64,000 nt of DNA from Buddleja alternifolia (lineage: Eukaryota; Streptophyta; Magnoliopsida; Lamiales; Scrophulariaceae), in assembly GCA_019426215.1 (NCBI GenBank), contig CM033396.1:33461154-33525153 (forward strand). The letters run 5' to 3'. How positions within the stretch are numbered: the first letter of the stretch is position 1; each line of letters opens with the position of its first letter. Made by a program: the position numbers and the translations under genes. The notes below the pieces were generated by a model, which worked only from the letters and a program-made list of their open reading frames with translations, was not told the origin of the DNA and ran no database searches. This document shows positions 42,565 through 54,243 of the stretch, piece after piece.

Positions 42565-45500
42565 CTAAGGAGCTGCTAATAAAATATAACATGCAACTTC
42601 GGAGCGTACTTCATCAATTTCCTCATTAGTATAGAAGGATCGACAATCATGAAAGTACTGCAAGATATATAGAGAGAGATTAATTGCAAACTGAAATGAC
42701 GTTTCAATTACCTACCAAAGGTTTAATAATTTCAAAAGTAATAGAATTAAGTATATATTAGGATTATGTATATACCGCTATTGGGATTATAGATTGTCTG
42801 TGGCTAATAATCTCTTTCATGAATCTCATAACAAAATAGCCACAATCCACCTCGTTGGTCTGCCGGGGGCACTACAAAAGCAATCAACGTTACGTGGTAT
42901 TAGAAGACGAACTTTTATACGAATATATAATCTCATGAAACTAGAGAACGCTAACCTTTATAGTAAACCATTGACAGACCGCGTTTTTGGATTTCCTGGA
43001 TTGGTTGTTGCGATTTGCACGAAATATGTGCACAGCTCTATAAAAAAATATAAAAACAAGGAAATATGTTAAAAACAAACAATTATGTGAAATAAATACA
43101 ACTTAAAAAAATATTAAATATAACGGATACTTTGATTGATTGAAAAACTTACTGATTGAATTTTAGCATCATATCATCTCGGTATTGTGGCTCACCATGC
43201 ACAGAATCCAGATAGTAAACAATCTCTTGAAATGGATCAATTGCAAGCAACAACCAATGACCCCTACAAAGCATTTAAAAGACAACTCTATTAAATTCGT
43301 TTTGCGTAGCTAGTTTTACAAATTAAAGTCGAGTCTTTAGTAGCTCATCCGGTGTTGTAAGGTGCAAGAAATAACTTATTCTGTTGTGCACTCTGTATCA
43401 TAGCACGTGCTATGTACTGCACTTGTTTAATTGGCTCGTCTGCATGAGCAGCTATGAAATGTGGGTTAAGGAACCCGAAACTTGCTTCTTTCCTTTCGGG
43501 GATCACGTAGTTAAACCACAAACACCTAAATTGAGTATAAAAATGAATTTCGAGTAACAAAAATAATCGTAGTTCAGATGTAATAAAATAATTAAAAAAC
43601 TTACTTTATGTACGCTGTCATGATAGAGGCTCCTATCTCTTTTCTACAAAGAAGGTGACAGATCTCCTAATTTCCAATGAAGTCTGGGAATTAAAAATTC
43701 ATAATGCATTCGTCCATGTATATATTGATCTGGGCACCAATCTTCATCATCTTCGTGTACTTTCCCAGAAATACAAGGTCATTAGGGAGTCCATCTAGTT
43801 GAAGATCTGCACATATGTCTACTTCACCTACAGGCTCGGCCACTTGAGATTTTCCTTTGACAGCTGACCGCTTCGACGTCCCTGACTTACGGTTTCCAGA
43901 TGATTTGGACTGTTTAAGCAAGAAAATAAAATATGAATGTTACACACCAAAGTATATTTAGTAACCTCAAACAAATTGTTATAATTTATTAATGACTAGC
44001 TATTAATTACATACCGGTGCATCAGTGACAATGATAAGACTCGTTGGCCAAGCAACAAAGGTACCCAGACCACTAGAAATGGTGATCATTTCATCATTGA
44101 AAGGGACGGGTAGGAGTGTATTCGCCTCAATTGCAGTGTCAATGCGCACTTTCACATTGTTGGTGGCTAATAGACAGTTGTGAAGTGTTCTATCAAACTC
44201 CGATCGATTGTATAGCTGTCCTTTAGCCAGCAGACGATATGATGGTGATGAAAGTGCTAATTGACATAGACTGATACCCTACACACATATATATTTATAC
44301 AACATTATATTAGAAAGTTTTGTATGATTTACAGAAATAGAGAGTCGCAAGTTGTATGATTAATAAACAGGTTCAAACTTTTACCTCAGGAAGCATCTTA
44401 TAACCTGGTTCTGGGCTGCTATCTTTCAAAGAAACCACGTCATCTTCATGTGGCTGACGCGAGTTAGGGGCTTCCAAAACATCAATTCGTTCTTGCATGG
44501 CAACCATAGTTTCGGAGAGGTTTTTCACCAAGTTTCTCAAGTTTTTCATCTCCTTTTCTGAAGCAGGCTTTGGATCCTTAAAATAGTCTCTTTGTGAGAC
44601 CCCAAACCCAACACCCCTAACCCGACCCGGATGCTCTTTCCTTTTAATAGCTTTAGCCAATAGGTCATCTCGACTCGTCTCATTTCCAATATGGCTAGTA
44701 CCCTCTTGTGAAATGCTCTCCTGTAATGATATATTTTTAAAAATAAAAAAAAATAGTGAACCTTGTGCTTTCAATAGTATTTGAAAACAAACATACAACA
44801 CTTTATAGAGCTAAAATTGCCAATAACTCACCATTTCATTCACCACTCTTCTAACATTTTCGTGATCAATTTGATTTCTTGCATCGGTACGCGAGACCCT
44901 CCACACGAGTGCTCGTGTCACATCTGTACAATCGGATCCCGCATCCCTTCTTTTATTTCTCTATATTTTCATTAAAAAATATATGTATGCATTAACATAG
45001 AATTATTATTAAAAAAATTATAAGGATTCACTGCTAAATGAACTACATACCTCCATTTGCTCCACAACAGCATGTCCTAGACTCCCTTTCCGGTAAGGAT
45101 AAGGTGGGTCCTTTGCTCTTTCCTGATTGTCCATACTTATTTTCTATTTATTACATTATCAAATTATTAGCCAACTATAAACGCAATAACCAACAAATGA
45201 AACTGTAAATTAAAATGACTAGTTACCTGCCAAGGTTCACCTAAGCGAACCTCTAAAAATGACACCCAATCGGCTTGGGATATCTCATATTGTGGAGGTG
45301 GGTTGACATTAACGTTTTCATCTTCATCTCGCACATACTTTCTGCTTATGTAGCTCCTGAAGTTACGTGCTAGCCTCCCAGCTTCTGCTAGTACGTACTT
45401 TTGTCGACTTTCGTCAATATCAAATGCCAACTACAAAAAACAAACAATAAAGTATATATAAAATTATAATTTAGAGAATATGATAATACATTAACACTTA

Positions 45501-45818
45501 CAAATATGATAATATCCAAATTACCTTCATCTCATCCCAAACGTTTTTTTTTATTGGTGACGGGACTTTTCGCCAACTACTGATGGCAATCGACACCTTC
45601 TGCCGAACCTGCACGCCTATATACCCAACAAATATTGATTTGTTGGGGTTAACTGGCTGACCTCTGTCATTCCAGCCGACAGGTAGCCTTATGCCTTTAC
45701 TTCTGGCATTGATAACTTTTTTCATAGCCGTGACACCTCTCCGTATCTCCTTCTCATGACCGCTATCTGATCCATATATATCATCCTCAGGAAAACTACC
45801 ATCAGGATTTGAAGCCAT
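42565..45818 (-). pseudogene. CACTA second gene: TNPA-like protein with C-terminal Ulp1 (C48) protease
   Basis: Exons by eye: 45818-45525, 45430-45227, 45143-45051, 44960-44832, 44720-44385, 44278-44015, 43909-43605, 43525-43349, 43263-43153, 43037-42956, 42871-42776, 42657-42565; they sum to 728 codons in phase. ATG gives MASNPDGSFPEDDIYG. N-terminal half: En/Spm plant transposase features (LPVGWNDRGQPV, VTRALVWRVSRTDARN, EHPGRVRGVGFGVSQRDYF), a short coiled coil, then a DUF8039-like segment (SPSYRLLAKGQLYN, LPVPF, GTFVAWPTSL). C-terminal: Ulp1 peptidase with GGHWLLLAID (His), YYLDS (Asp), CPRQTN (Gln) and DCGYFVMRFMKE (Cys), ending EEIDEVRSE. Defects: in-frame TAA at 43691-43693 and TAG at 43667-43669 in exon 7, and an AT instead of GT donor after exon 8 (43347-43348). 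TNPA-type proteins bind subterminal repeats; the protease role is unknown. Confidence 0.82.
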
Positions 45819-46210
45819 TGACCTACAAAAGACAAAAAATACAGAAGTTAGATTCATATAAATTTGGCATATTCATTTGGCAATAATAATTTTCAAATAG
45901 AAGTGATAAATACAGAAGTTAGATTCATATAAATTTGGCAGATTCAGTTGGCAATAATAATTTTAAAATAGAAGTAATAAATCACAAAATAAACAAAATT
46001 ATCCTAAACCACAAAATAAACAATTTAGTCCTCAAATAAACATAATTAACCCCCAGCTATATCAAATTAACCTTAAAATCAATCAACCCCCTATTTTCCT
46101 TAAATACTACACAAAAATAGGCAAATCTCAAGAATATAAATTTTCTAGCAACTAAGTATAAATATTGAAATAAGTCTATCATACAATTATGAAATAAGTT
46201 CAAATACCTT

Positions 46211-49200
46211 TCATCGTTTTCTTTTTGTCATAGGCCTAGCAGTCTTTTGCTTCCCATCGGTACGACCATTTTTTTTAGTACGACGATGAACTGATGGATT
46301 AATCCATATCCCCTCTTGGTGATCTTGTCGCATATACAATTCATCATGACTTATATCCAAGTCATCGTCACTATCAATTGATTGTGAATCACCTAATGAG
46401 ATAGGATTTTCTCCATCATCTTCACTTTCTTCATAATCATCATCAATACATGTATTTTTGTTTGCCGATAAAACAATGGACCACCTCTTATCAATAGGAT
46501 CGGTAACAAAAAACACTTGCTTAGCTTGTGACGCTAAAATGAAAGGCTCATCTTTGTATCCTACCCTTTCAAGGTCTACTCGAGTGAAGCCTATTTCACT
46601 ATTATCGACACCATGTTTATTGTCAACCCACCTACACCCAAATACAGGCACCCGAAACCAACTATAATCAAGCTCCCATATACGTTCAATCACCCCGTAA
46701 TATGATAAATCGACATAGATAGGATTATTGTCTTTCGCACTTGAGATATGCATTGCTTGAGCTACAAGACTCATACCACTATTCTGCATTGTACTTCGTT
46801 CATCTTGGTCTTTTGTATAGAATGTGCGACCATTTATACGATAACCTGAATAACAAAATACTAGTCTGTCCGGACCCATCGACATTCGTGTCAATTTATC
46901 TGAAACTGAAAGCTGTGGATTCTCTTTCTGTTTTTCTTCAAAATGCTTTCGGAACCAATCGATGAAACTCTTATAATGCTCTCTTGAAATCCAACTCTCA
47001 TTTTTAATTGGATTGAATCTCCTAAGTTGGTTCTTATGCTCTTCAACATATGGGTCAACCTCATCGGTGTTGTGGAGGACATATAGGTGTGCCTGATCCC
47101 TTTGTGTAATATGAACACTAACTAATTGCTTTCCCATTAATCCGACTCCTTCCGTTTTCCCTCCCACAACATGAGACTTTGGAAGCTCTGCAACATTAGA
47201 ATCTGCCAGATACTCTGTGCAAAATGTAATGGCTTCATCAACTATGTACCGTTCAACAATGCAACCTTTCGGTCGACTACGATTTTTCACGTAGCCTTTC
47301 AATACCTTCATATAACGCTCAGCCGGATACATAGATCACATAAAAGCCGGTCCACATAGTTGAGTCTCTCTAACCAAGTGAATGGGTAGATGAGTCATTA
47401 TATCAAAAAAAGCAGGTGGAAAATACATTTCAAGCTCACACAAAGTGATGACAATTTGTTTTTGAAGTGCAGGAAATTGCTCAGGATCAAACACCTTGTT
47501 CCACATTGCTTTGAAGAAGAAACACAATTTAGTTATCGTGTCTCTCACCTTTTTTGGCAAAATACCGCGTATAGCAATTGCTAGCAAATGATCCATGATT
47601 ACATGACAATCGTGAGTCTTCAAGTGCTTTAGCTTCAAATCCTTCAATGATACAAGGCTGCAAATGTTTGAAGAATACCCTTCTGGAACTTTCACTCCAT
47701 TAAGAAACTCACATAATGCAATTTTTTCTTTCCTGGCTAGAGTGTGAGCTGCTGGAGGCAAATAAGTACGTTTCCCCTTATTTGTTGGTGCCAATTTTCC
47801 TCTTATCTTCATTTCAACCAAGTCTAACCGTGCCTTTACACCATCTTTTGTCTTTCCGGGCACATTTAGAAGTGTACCAATGACGCTATCAAATACATTT
47901 TTCTCAATATGCATTATATCGAGAAAATGTCTAACATGTAAAGACGTCCAATACGGCAACTTAAAGAAAATTGACCTTTTTTTCCACCCAGTTTTTGCAA
48001 GGCCACCTACAAAAGTCTTTCCAAATTTAACCTCCAAGTCTCTTACATTCTCAAACACTTCTTCACCAGTTAAGCACTTAGGAGCTCGTCCATCTTCTAT
48101 ATTCCCATTGAAAGCTTTCTTCCATCGACGATATTGATGGTTCCGATTTAGCCATCTCCGATGCCCTTGGAATGCATATTTCTGAGAGTGTGTCAATCGA
48201 TATTGATCTGTACTCTTGACACATATGGGGCATCCACATTGGCCATGTACACCATATCCCTCGAGGTTTGCTCTTGCCGGAAAATCATTGATTGTTCCAA
48301 ATAACATGACTCTGAGATTAAAATTTTCTTCTCTCAACCAGTCATATACTTGAACACCGGTGGCCCACAACACCTTCAAATCCTCAATTAAAGGAGCCAA
48401 GTAGACATCTATATCATTTCCAGGTTGTTTCGGCCCAGAAATGAGTATAGGCATCATTATATGCTCTCGCTTCATGCATCGGGATCGGGGAAGGTTGTAG
48501 ATCATCAAAATCACCGGCCATGTACTATGTGAACTACTTTGCAAGCCATGAGGGTTCATGCCATCTGTAGCCAATACAAGGCGCAGGTTTCTTGATTCTT
48601 CACCAAATTCAGGGAAATCATCATCAATCTTTTTCCATTGAGGAGAATCTGAGGGATGTCGAATCTTGTCATCTTCAATCCTTTCTTCAAGCCTTCTATC
48701 AGCATGCCATGTCAAGTCCTTGGCTAACTCTTTACTACTGTACATGCACTTAAATCTTGGTATTATAGGCAAATACCACATGGTTTTGACAGGCGCAGAT
48801 CCATTCTTCTTGTACCGTGAGGCGCCACATTTTGGACAGACCTTCAATGATGCATAGTCAATTCTAAATAATACGCAATCATTGAGACAGGCATGTATCC
48901 TCTCATATCCCATCCCAATTGAGGTTAACATCCGTTTAGCCTCATAAGTACGATTAGGTAACAAATTATCCTTAGGTAGCATGCTTTTTAATAAACCAAG
49001 TAAGTCTGTGAAACTCTTATCACTCCACCCATTGTTGGCTTTTAACTTGTATAGGTTAAGAACTGCTTTCAATCTTGTGAATTTACTACCACTATACAGT
49101 GGTGTCTTTGAATCACTTGTCAAATTGTCAAACATTTTAGGACAATTTCGCAAATCCTCCTCAATCACATTTGTCATTTCCTCCAAACGATCAGGATCAT

Positions 49201-49492
49201 AATCATTCATGTTGAAATCCTGTGATGGATATGATGTACCACCCAAATCATCCAACGGGACACTGCTTTCACCGTGTCTTGTCCAACGTTTGTAGCTTTT
49301 ATCAATTCCATTACACACCAAATGATCTTCCAACTCACGTGGACTAATTCTCTTTCCAAAACAACAACGTAAACACGGGCAAGTGATCCTAGTTCGATCT
49401 GGTGCATGGTCAACAGCAAACTTTATGAACTCTTTCACCCCTTTGTCATACTGTTCCGACATACGATCTGCTAAAATCCAACTTCGATCCAT
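46211..49492 (-). pseudogene. CACTA tnp2-type transposase, one in-frame TGA
   Basis: ATG at 49492; 718 codons, TGA at 47336-47338, then 373 more codons in the same frame, 1092 in all. Residues 3-75: transposase-associated domain (RSWILADR, TCPCLRC). 219-245: CPKCGASRY. About 300-540: tnp2 transposase core with LATDGMNPHG (Asp310), GNDIDVYLAPLIEDL, CGCPIC and DIMHIEKNVFDS (Asp525). From 624: DUF4218 (LKTHDCHVIMDHLLAI, CELEMYFPP), crossing the stop: GPAFM-stop-SMYPAERYMKVLKG. The last part has a DUF4216-like segment (YSWFRVPVFGCRW) and an acidic, then basic tail. The stop replaces what is usually Arg (CGA to TGA fits methyl-C loss). No intron is needed. Likely excision catalyst of the element, and otherwise intact. 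Confidence 0.9.
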
Positions 49493-49890
49493 TTTGATTC
49501 TGAATTAATTAAATTAAACAATTTTATCATCAGTTGATAGTTAAATTAATTAAATAATTTTCATTTTAATTTATTTCTCATTATTCTAGAAAAAAATCGG
49601 CAGAGTAACAACGCAAAAATTTCTACCAAGTTCTCGACTTAATCTTCACCCGGGTAGGTTGCAACCAACAAAATTCGGATCTTATGATCCTCTAAAATCC
49701 AATTTTGATCTTAATTAATTAAATTAAAGAATTTAACATCATTTGAGTTAAATTATTTAAACTATTTTCATTTTAATTTATTTCACGTTATCCTAGAAAA
49801 AATTCGGCAAAGTACCGACGCAAAAATTTCTACCAAGTTCTCGACTTAATCTTCCTCCAAACTTGCAACCAACAAAATTCGTATATTTCA
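49474..49890. repeat. 207-bp tandem duplication at the transposase start
   Basis: GGCAGAGTAACAACGC at 49599 recurs as GGCAAAGTACCGACGC at 49806, period 207, both followed by AAAAATTTCTACCAAGTTC. The proximal copy includes the start codon region (ATCCAACTTCGATCCAT); the distal copy has ATCCAATTTTGATC without the ATG. Confidence 0.82.
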
Positions 49891-49961
49891 ACCACAACAA
49901 ATCCAATATTATAATCTTTCACCCACAACAAACCCAAAATGTCGATCTTACTATACGAAAA

Positions 49962-50222
49962 TACTGATCACCAGTTGGATCACATAAAACATCATATTTC
50001 TACAAATATTGATCACCAGTTGGATCACATAAATCATATAAAACTTAAAATAAAACACAATTTTATAAATATATATTGATCACCAGTTGAATCACATAAA
50101 GCATCATATTTTCAACTACAAATATTGATCACCAGTCAGATCACATAAATCACATAAAACTACAAATAAAACATCATATTTTCAGCAACTAAGTATAAAT
50201 ATAGATCACCAGTTGGATCAAT
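49962..50222. repeat. Iterated TTGATCACCAGTTGGATCAC motif
   Basis: About six imperfect copies of GATCACCAGTTGGATCACAT (49968, 50009, 50088, 50126, 50204 and others) between the transposase gene and the minisatellite. The spacing is irregular. It contains the dyad TGATC...GATCA. It lies in the presumed promoter of the transposase gene. Confidence 0.75.
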
Positions 50223-50352
50223 GTACCCTAAACCGCCAAATAACCGCAATTTAATCTCAAATCAAACGTAATTAACACCCGACTAACCAAAATTAATACT
50301 AAATTCAGTCATATTCCCAGTTCCCTTAAATTTTTCAATAAATAGGCAAATC

Positions 50353-50850
50353 TCAAGAATATACACAAATACACATACACCCACACATACACAAATATAT
50401 ACATACACCCACACATACACAAATATATATACATACACCCACACATACACAAATATATATACATACACCCATATATACACAAATACACTCACACATACAA
50501 AATATATATATATACACTCATATATACATACACCCATATATACACAAATATATATACACTCACACATACACATATATATACATACACCCATATACACAAA
50601 TATATATACATACACCCACGTATAAACAAATATACATACACTCACATATACACAAATATATATACATACACTCATATATACACAAATATACACACTCACA
50701 CATTCACATAAATATATATACATACACCCACACATACACAAATATAAATACATGCACCAACATATACACCAATATACATATATACACACATACACAAATA
50801 TATATACATACACCAACATATACATACTCAAATATTTAAATATATATAAA
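50353..50850. repeat. Minisatellite, unit ACACCCACACATACACAAAT (large CACTA)
   Basis: Same unit as 13276-13780 in the small CACTA. It gives a false 182-codon minus frame (50831-50283). Confidence 0.9.
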
Positions 50851-50897
50851 CTCTATGTGTGTGTGTGTGTGTGTATATATATATTACCTAAATTTTG

Positions 50898-51018
50898 GCG
50901 GCGGCGGCTACTGACTGGCGGCGACGGCAGGCGGCGACGGCAGGCGGCGACGGCAGGCGGCGACGGCAGGCGGCGACGGAGGCGGCAGGCGGCGACGGAG
51001 GCGGCAGGCGGCGGGCTG
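50898..51018. repeat. GC-rich 13-15-bp tandem repeat GGCGGCGACGGCA
   Basis: Eight or so copies of GGCGGCGACGGCA and a GGCGGCGACGGAGGCGGCA variant, an abrupt GC island in AT-rich DNA. The false frames at 50752-51308 read through it. Confidence 0.88.
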
Positions 51019-51099
51019 TGTGTGTATATATATATAAAATGTTAAATAAATATATATATAATATATACATATATATGCACATATATATATATATATATG

Positions 51100-51256
51100 A
51101 ATCTAGAAAGAGAAAGAGAGAGAGATATACCGGCGACGGGCGGGTGGAGCTTTCGGATCTAGAGAGAGAGAGAGAAACCGAGAGCTACAACGAGCTAGAG
51201 CGCGAGAGAGAGAGAGAAACCGAGAGCTACGGTTTGGTGGTGGTGGTGGTGGATTT

Positions 51257-51304
<48 letters not shown>

Positions 51305-51330
51305 GTGAGTGAGTGAGTGATGAGTGAGAG
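51100..51330. repeat. GA-rich tract of the CACTA leader
   Basis: GAGAGAGA runs with two copies of GAAACCGAGAGCTAC (51174, 51217). The small CACTA has the same kind of tract at 13790-14000. It is the probable transcription-start side of the transposase gene. Confidence 0.6.
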
Positions 51331-51361
51331 GAGGAGGGGGGGCCGGGTTGTAAAGAACCCG

Positions 51362-51575
51362 GCCCCTATACCAGCGGTTCATGAGAACCGCTGATACATG
51401 TACACATGTATCAGCGGTTCACTCAGAACCGCTGTTACATGTACAATTTTTTTTTTTTTAATTCGGACACATATGACAGCGGTTCAGCTTGAACCGCTGT
51501 CATAGGTCCGAACCGAGGACCACCTATTACAGCAGTTTTTCAAAACCGCTGTCATAGGTACGCTGTAATAGGCCT
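51362..51575. repeat. Right subterminal hairpins of the CACTA
   Basis: Hairpins with cores AGCGGTTC/GAACCGCT: GTATCAGCGGTTC variants near 51370-51445, then ATGACAGCGGTTCAG/TTGAACCGCTGTCAT (51471-51505), then ATTACAGCAG...CCGCTGTCATAGG. Arm bases differ between hairpins but mostly stay paired. Confidence 0.8.
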
Positions 51576-51592
51576 TTTTTGTGGTAGTGTAT

Positions 51593-52607
51593 GGTGTTTT
51601 CTTTGAATATGCACTTTTGGCATGTGTTCCTTTATGCTTGATGCTTTGGTTTGTTTTGAGTGTGTTGAGCATGATTAGTAGCCGGTTCCCTTCACTTTGG
51701 TTTGAGATGTTTGATTTTGATGATTTGAGCTGGAAAGACACACTTGTGGATAAAGGAATGTTTTTCAATATCCTTGGTTGTGAGTGTACTCTTATACCCT
51801 TATTTTGTGATTTTATTGTTGAGACAACATTGGGGACAATGTTGAGTTTAAGTTTGGGGGTGTATGTGGGTAGTACTTTACGCTTTTAATACATCCATAT
51901 GATTGATCACCATGTGTTTGCTATATTGCCTAGCTTATTCATATCATGTGTTCCTAGTTTATCTCAAGTTTGGGGGAGTTTGTATGATATCATATTTGGA
52001 TACTTTTATGTTGAGAAAAAGCATGAAAAAAATAATTTGGCCCTCAATTGATGCATTGAGATTGATTATCTTGAGACAATGGCATGATTTCTTGATTTAT
52101 TTTAATGGACTATACATATCTTTGCTATGCTCGTGGGACTCTAAATTAGGGTAGATTTTCCTTAGATGATTCACAAATGCACAATAAGTCGAGGGTAGAG
52201 GAGTTAAGTTGGATAATCATTCTGAAACACTTTAGGAATTTCTCCCAGAAATATTGCCTTAGATTCTTCCTAAGGTCATGAGTTGAGTAGCTACTTCATA
52301 TGCTTAATAAATAATGAATAAGGTTGATGATAATTGGTATGACTATGAAGTCAGGCTAATATGTAGAGGAGGTGAAATGTTACATGTCTATAAACTGTAC
52401 TATTATGCTAATTTGAGCTTTGCTCAAGCCAATTAAAGTTAAAAGTGAATGAAAGGTCTAGTTTTATTTCATGGCCTTTGGCACTCGAGTGATTAAATCC
52501 GTAAGGAGTGTCTGGACACTTAATGCCCTAAAATTATCTAGTTTGGGAGTCATTAGTCTAAAACTCGATACATGGGTGTCATAGAAAGCCTAAGGGAATA
52601 GAACATT
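51593..52607 (+). other. G1 3' non-coding region
   Basis: Aligns with G2 38080-39150: ATGCACTTTTGGCATGT, TTGGGGACAATGTTGAGTTT, AAGTTTGGGGG, CTATACTGTACTATTATGC-type, CATGGGTGTCATAGAAAGCC. It ends where G3 is inserted (52607). No gene. Confidence 0.8.
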
Positions 52608-54243
52608 TGACACGAGAAATCCTCACGTGTTTGCACAACAAGTGGACTGGTCGTGTGTAGTAATAAAGTGGACAATGAAGTCCGGGTTGTCGAACCTCAA
52701 GTACTTGTTATTTTGTTTATGATTTTAAAGCAATTGAAGAACTTAAACTAAAACAAGAATTAACTAAAATATTATAGAAGTAAGATATAAGAAACAAGAT
52801 GTCGAAATCAAGATAGCTATGGAAGAGAGCAACTAAGACACATGTGTTGGCATAAATTAATCAATTTTCATTATAAACATGTTCTCATATTATTAGACTA
52901 ATGCTGCTTTGGTGGAAAAAACCTTAATTAATTACTACCCGATCTCTCGGTCATAATAATCCTATGACTACGTGACGGTTCTCTAAATATGTCTATCCGA
53001 GAATCAAATCATTAGCCAAGTATTCTCGTTCTAGAATTTCCCCGGATTAATCCAGCTAACTGCTCCCGGAAATCTCTACCTATCTCTAGGGGCAATTCCC
53101 TATTTTTTACGGATTATGTGATGATCCTCTTTGCACCTTAAATTACCTTCTCTCGAACGAATAATTTAAGCAATAAATCATGCATATGGTAGCTAAGCAT
53201 ATGATGCATTCAAACAAGATCAAGACACAAAGCAACGATAGAATTAATATGAAAAACACAATTTATAACTCAATTATCATAATTTAGCCTCAACATGGCC
53301 TTAGTTCGAAGAATCTATTTCATCATAAAAGATAAAAGATAGGAACTTAAATTAAGATTCATATTCATAGACAAAAACAAATCTAAATCTAAGAAACTCC
53401 CTCGTATTTTTGATGGTTGAACTTCGATCTTCATATCTTCCATGCTTCTTGATTTCTTCACCTTCAAAGGTTGTTGATAATCTTCATAACTAATCTAAGG
53501 ATGATGAAGATGATGATAGGATGTGTTTAGGCTCCCCCAATGGGGAATGTATTTTCAAGTGTCTTTGTAGGATGGTCTTCAATCCTCCTTTTATAGCAAA
53601 AAAAAATCCACCTACCAAGAATGTGAGCTACCATTCTCTTTTCTTTCCATCTACCAAGCATGTGAGCTACCATTCTCTTTTATTTCCACCTATCAAGAAT
53701 GTGAGCTACCATTCTCTTGTTTCCCACCTACTAAGAATGTGAGCTACCATTATCTTGTTTCCCACCTACTAAACATGTGAGCTGCCACTTTCGTATATTC
53801 CAGCGCAGGGATAGTGTTTTATTCATAAGCTTCTCCACAAACCTCCGAATTAGATGATTCAAGTCCCCATGTGAAGAAAAGACATACATCTACAACTTTG
53901 TAGAAGGACACTTCATCCAATTCTGTCTCTAAATATATAAAAATGACGTTCCAATGTGTAGGTTGTTTCTGATTTGGCGCCCAGGTGTGCAGAAATGGTA
54001 CTAAAACATGATCTTGGCTAACTCCAACTTATTTCTTGCTTGTTTGGTCATAGAGGTGTGAAACATCTTGGCCTAAACTTGTTTTATACATTATTTTTCC
54101 ACCCTTTCTTCGATTGTATTCACTTAAGGTCTGAAATCACTTAATACACGAATTAAACGCACAAGTGACAAAAATCAAGCGATAAATGAACCTAAAACAT
54201 AAACGCAAAGGGGCTTAAAAACACGTAAAAATGCCTCTTATCA
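52608..54243 (-). repeat. 3' LTR of G3 (LTR D), 1636 bp
   Basis: Plus-strand TGACACGAGAAATCC to GCCTCTTATCA; reverse complement nearly identical to the G2 LTRs, including the U3 tandem repeats and TATA box. Left flank ACATT; the partner duplication is lost. Confidence 0.92.

Larger units (their letters stand above)
41966..51589 (-). mobile_element. CACTA (En/Spm) element, 9624 bp, nearly complete, target duplication TAT
   Basis: Ends CACTACTACAAAAATGACC and TTTTTTGTGGTAGTG with 3-bp duplications TAT (41963-41965, 51590-51592). Subterminal ACAGCGG hairpins occur at both ends. Two minus-strand genes: a tnp2-type transposase (46211-49492) upstream and a 12-exon TNPA/Ulp1 gene (42565-45818) downstream. 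The promoter-side end (49500-51350) holds a duplication, a minisatellite and GC- and GA-rich tracts. Confidence 0.95.

Noticed and set aside
47390..49202. Several plus-strand frames of 60-85 codons
   Set aside because: Antisense shadows of the transposase gene.
50283..51308. Frames of 182, 97 and 137 codons near the right end of the large CACTA
   Set aside because: Products of the same minisatellite, the GGCGGCGACGGCA repeat and GA-runs.
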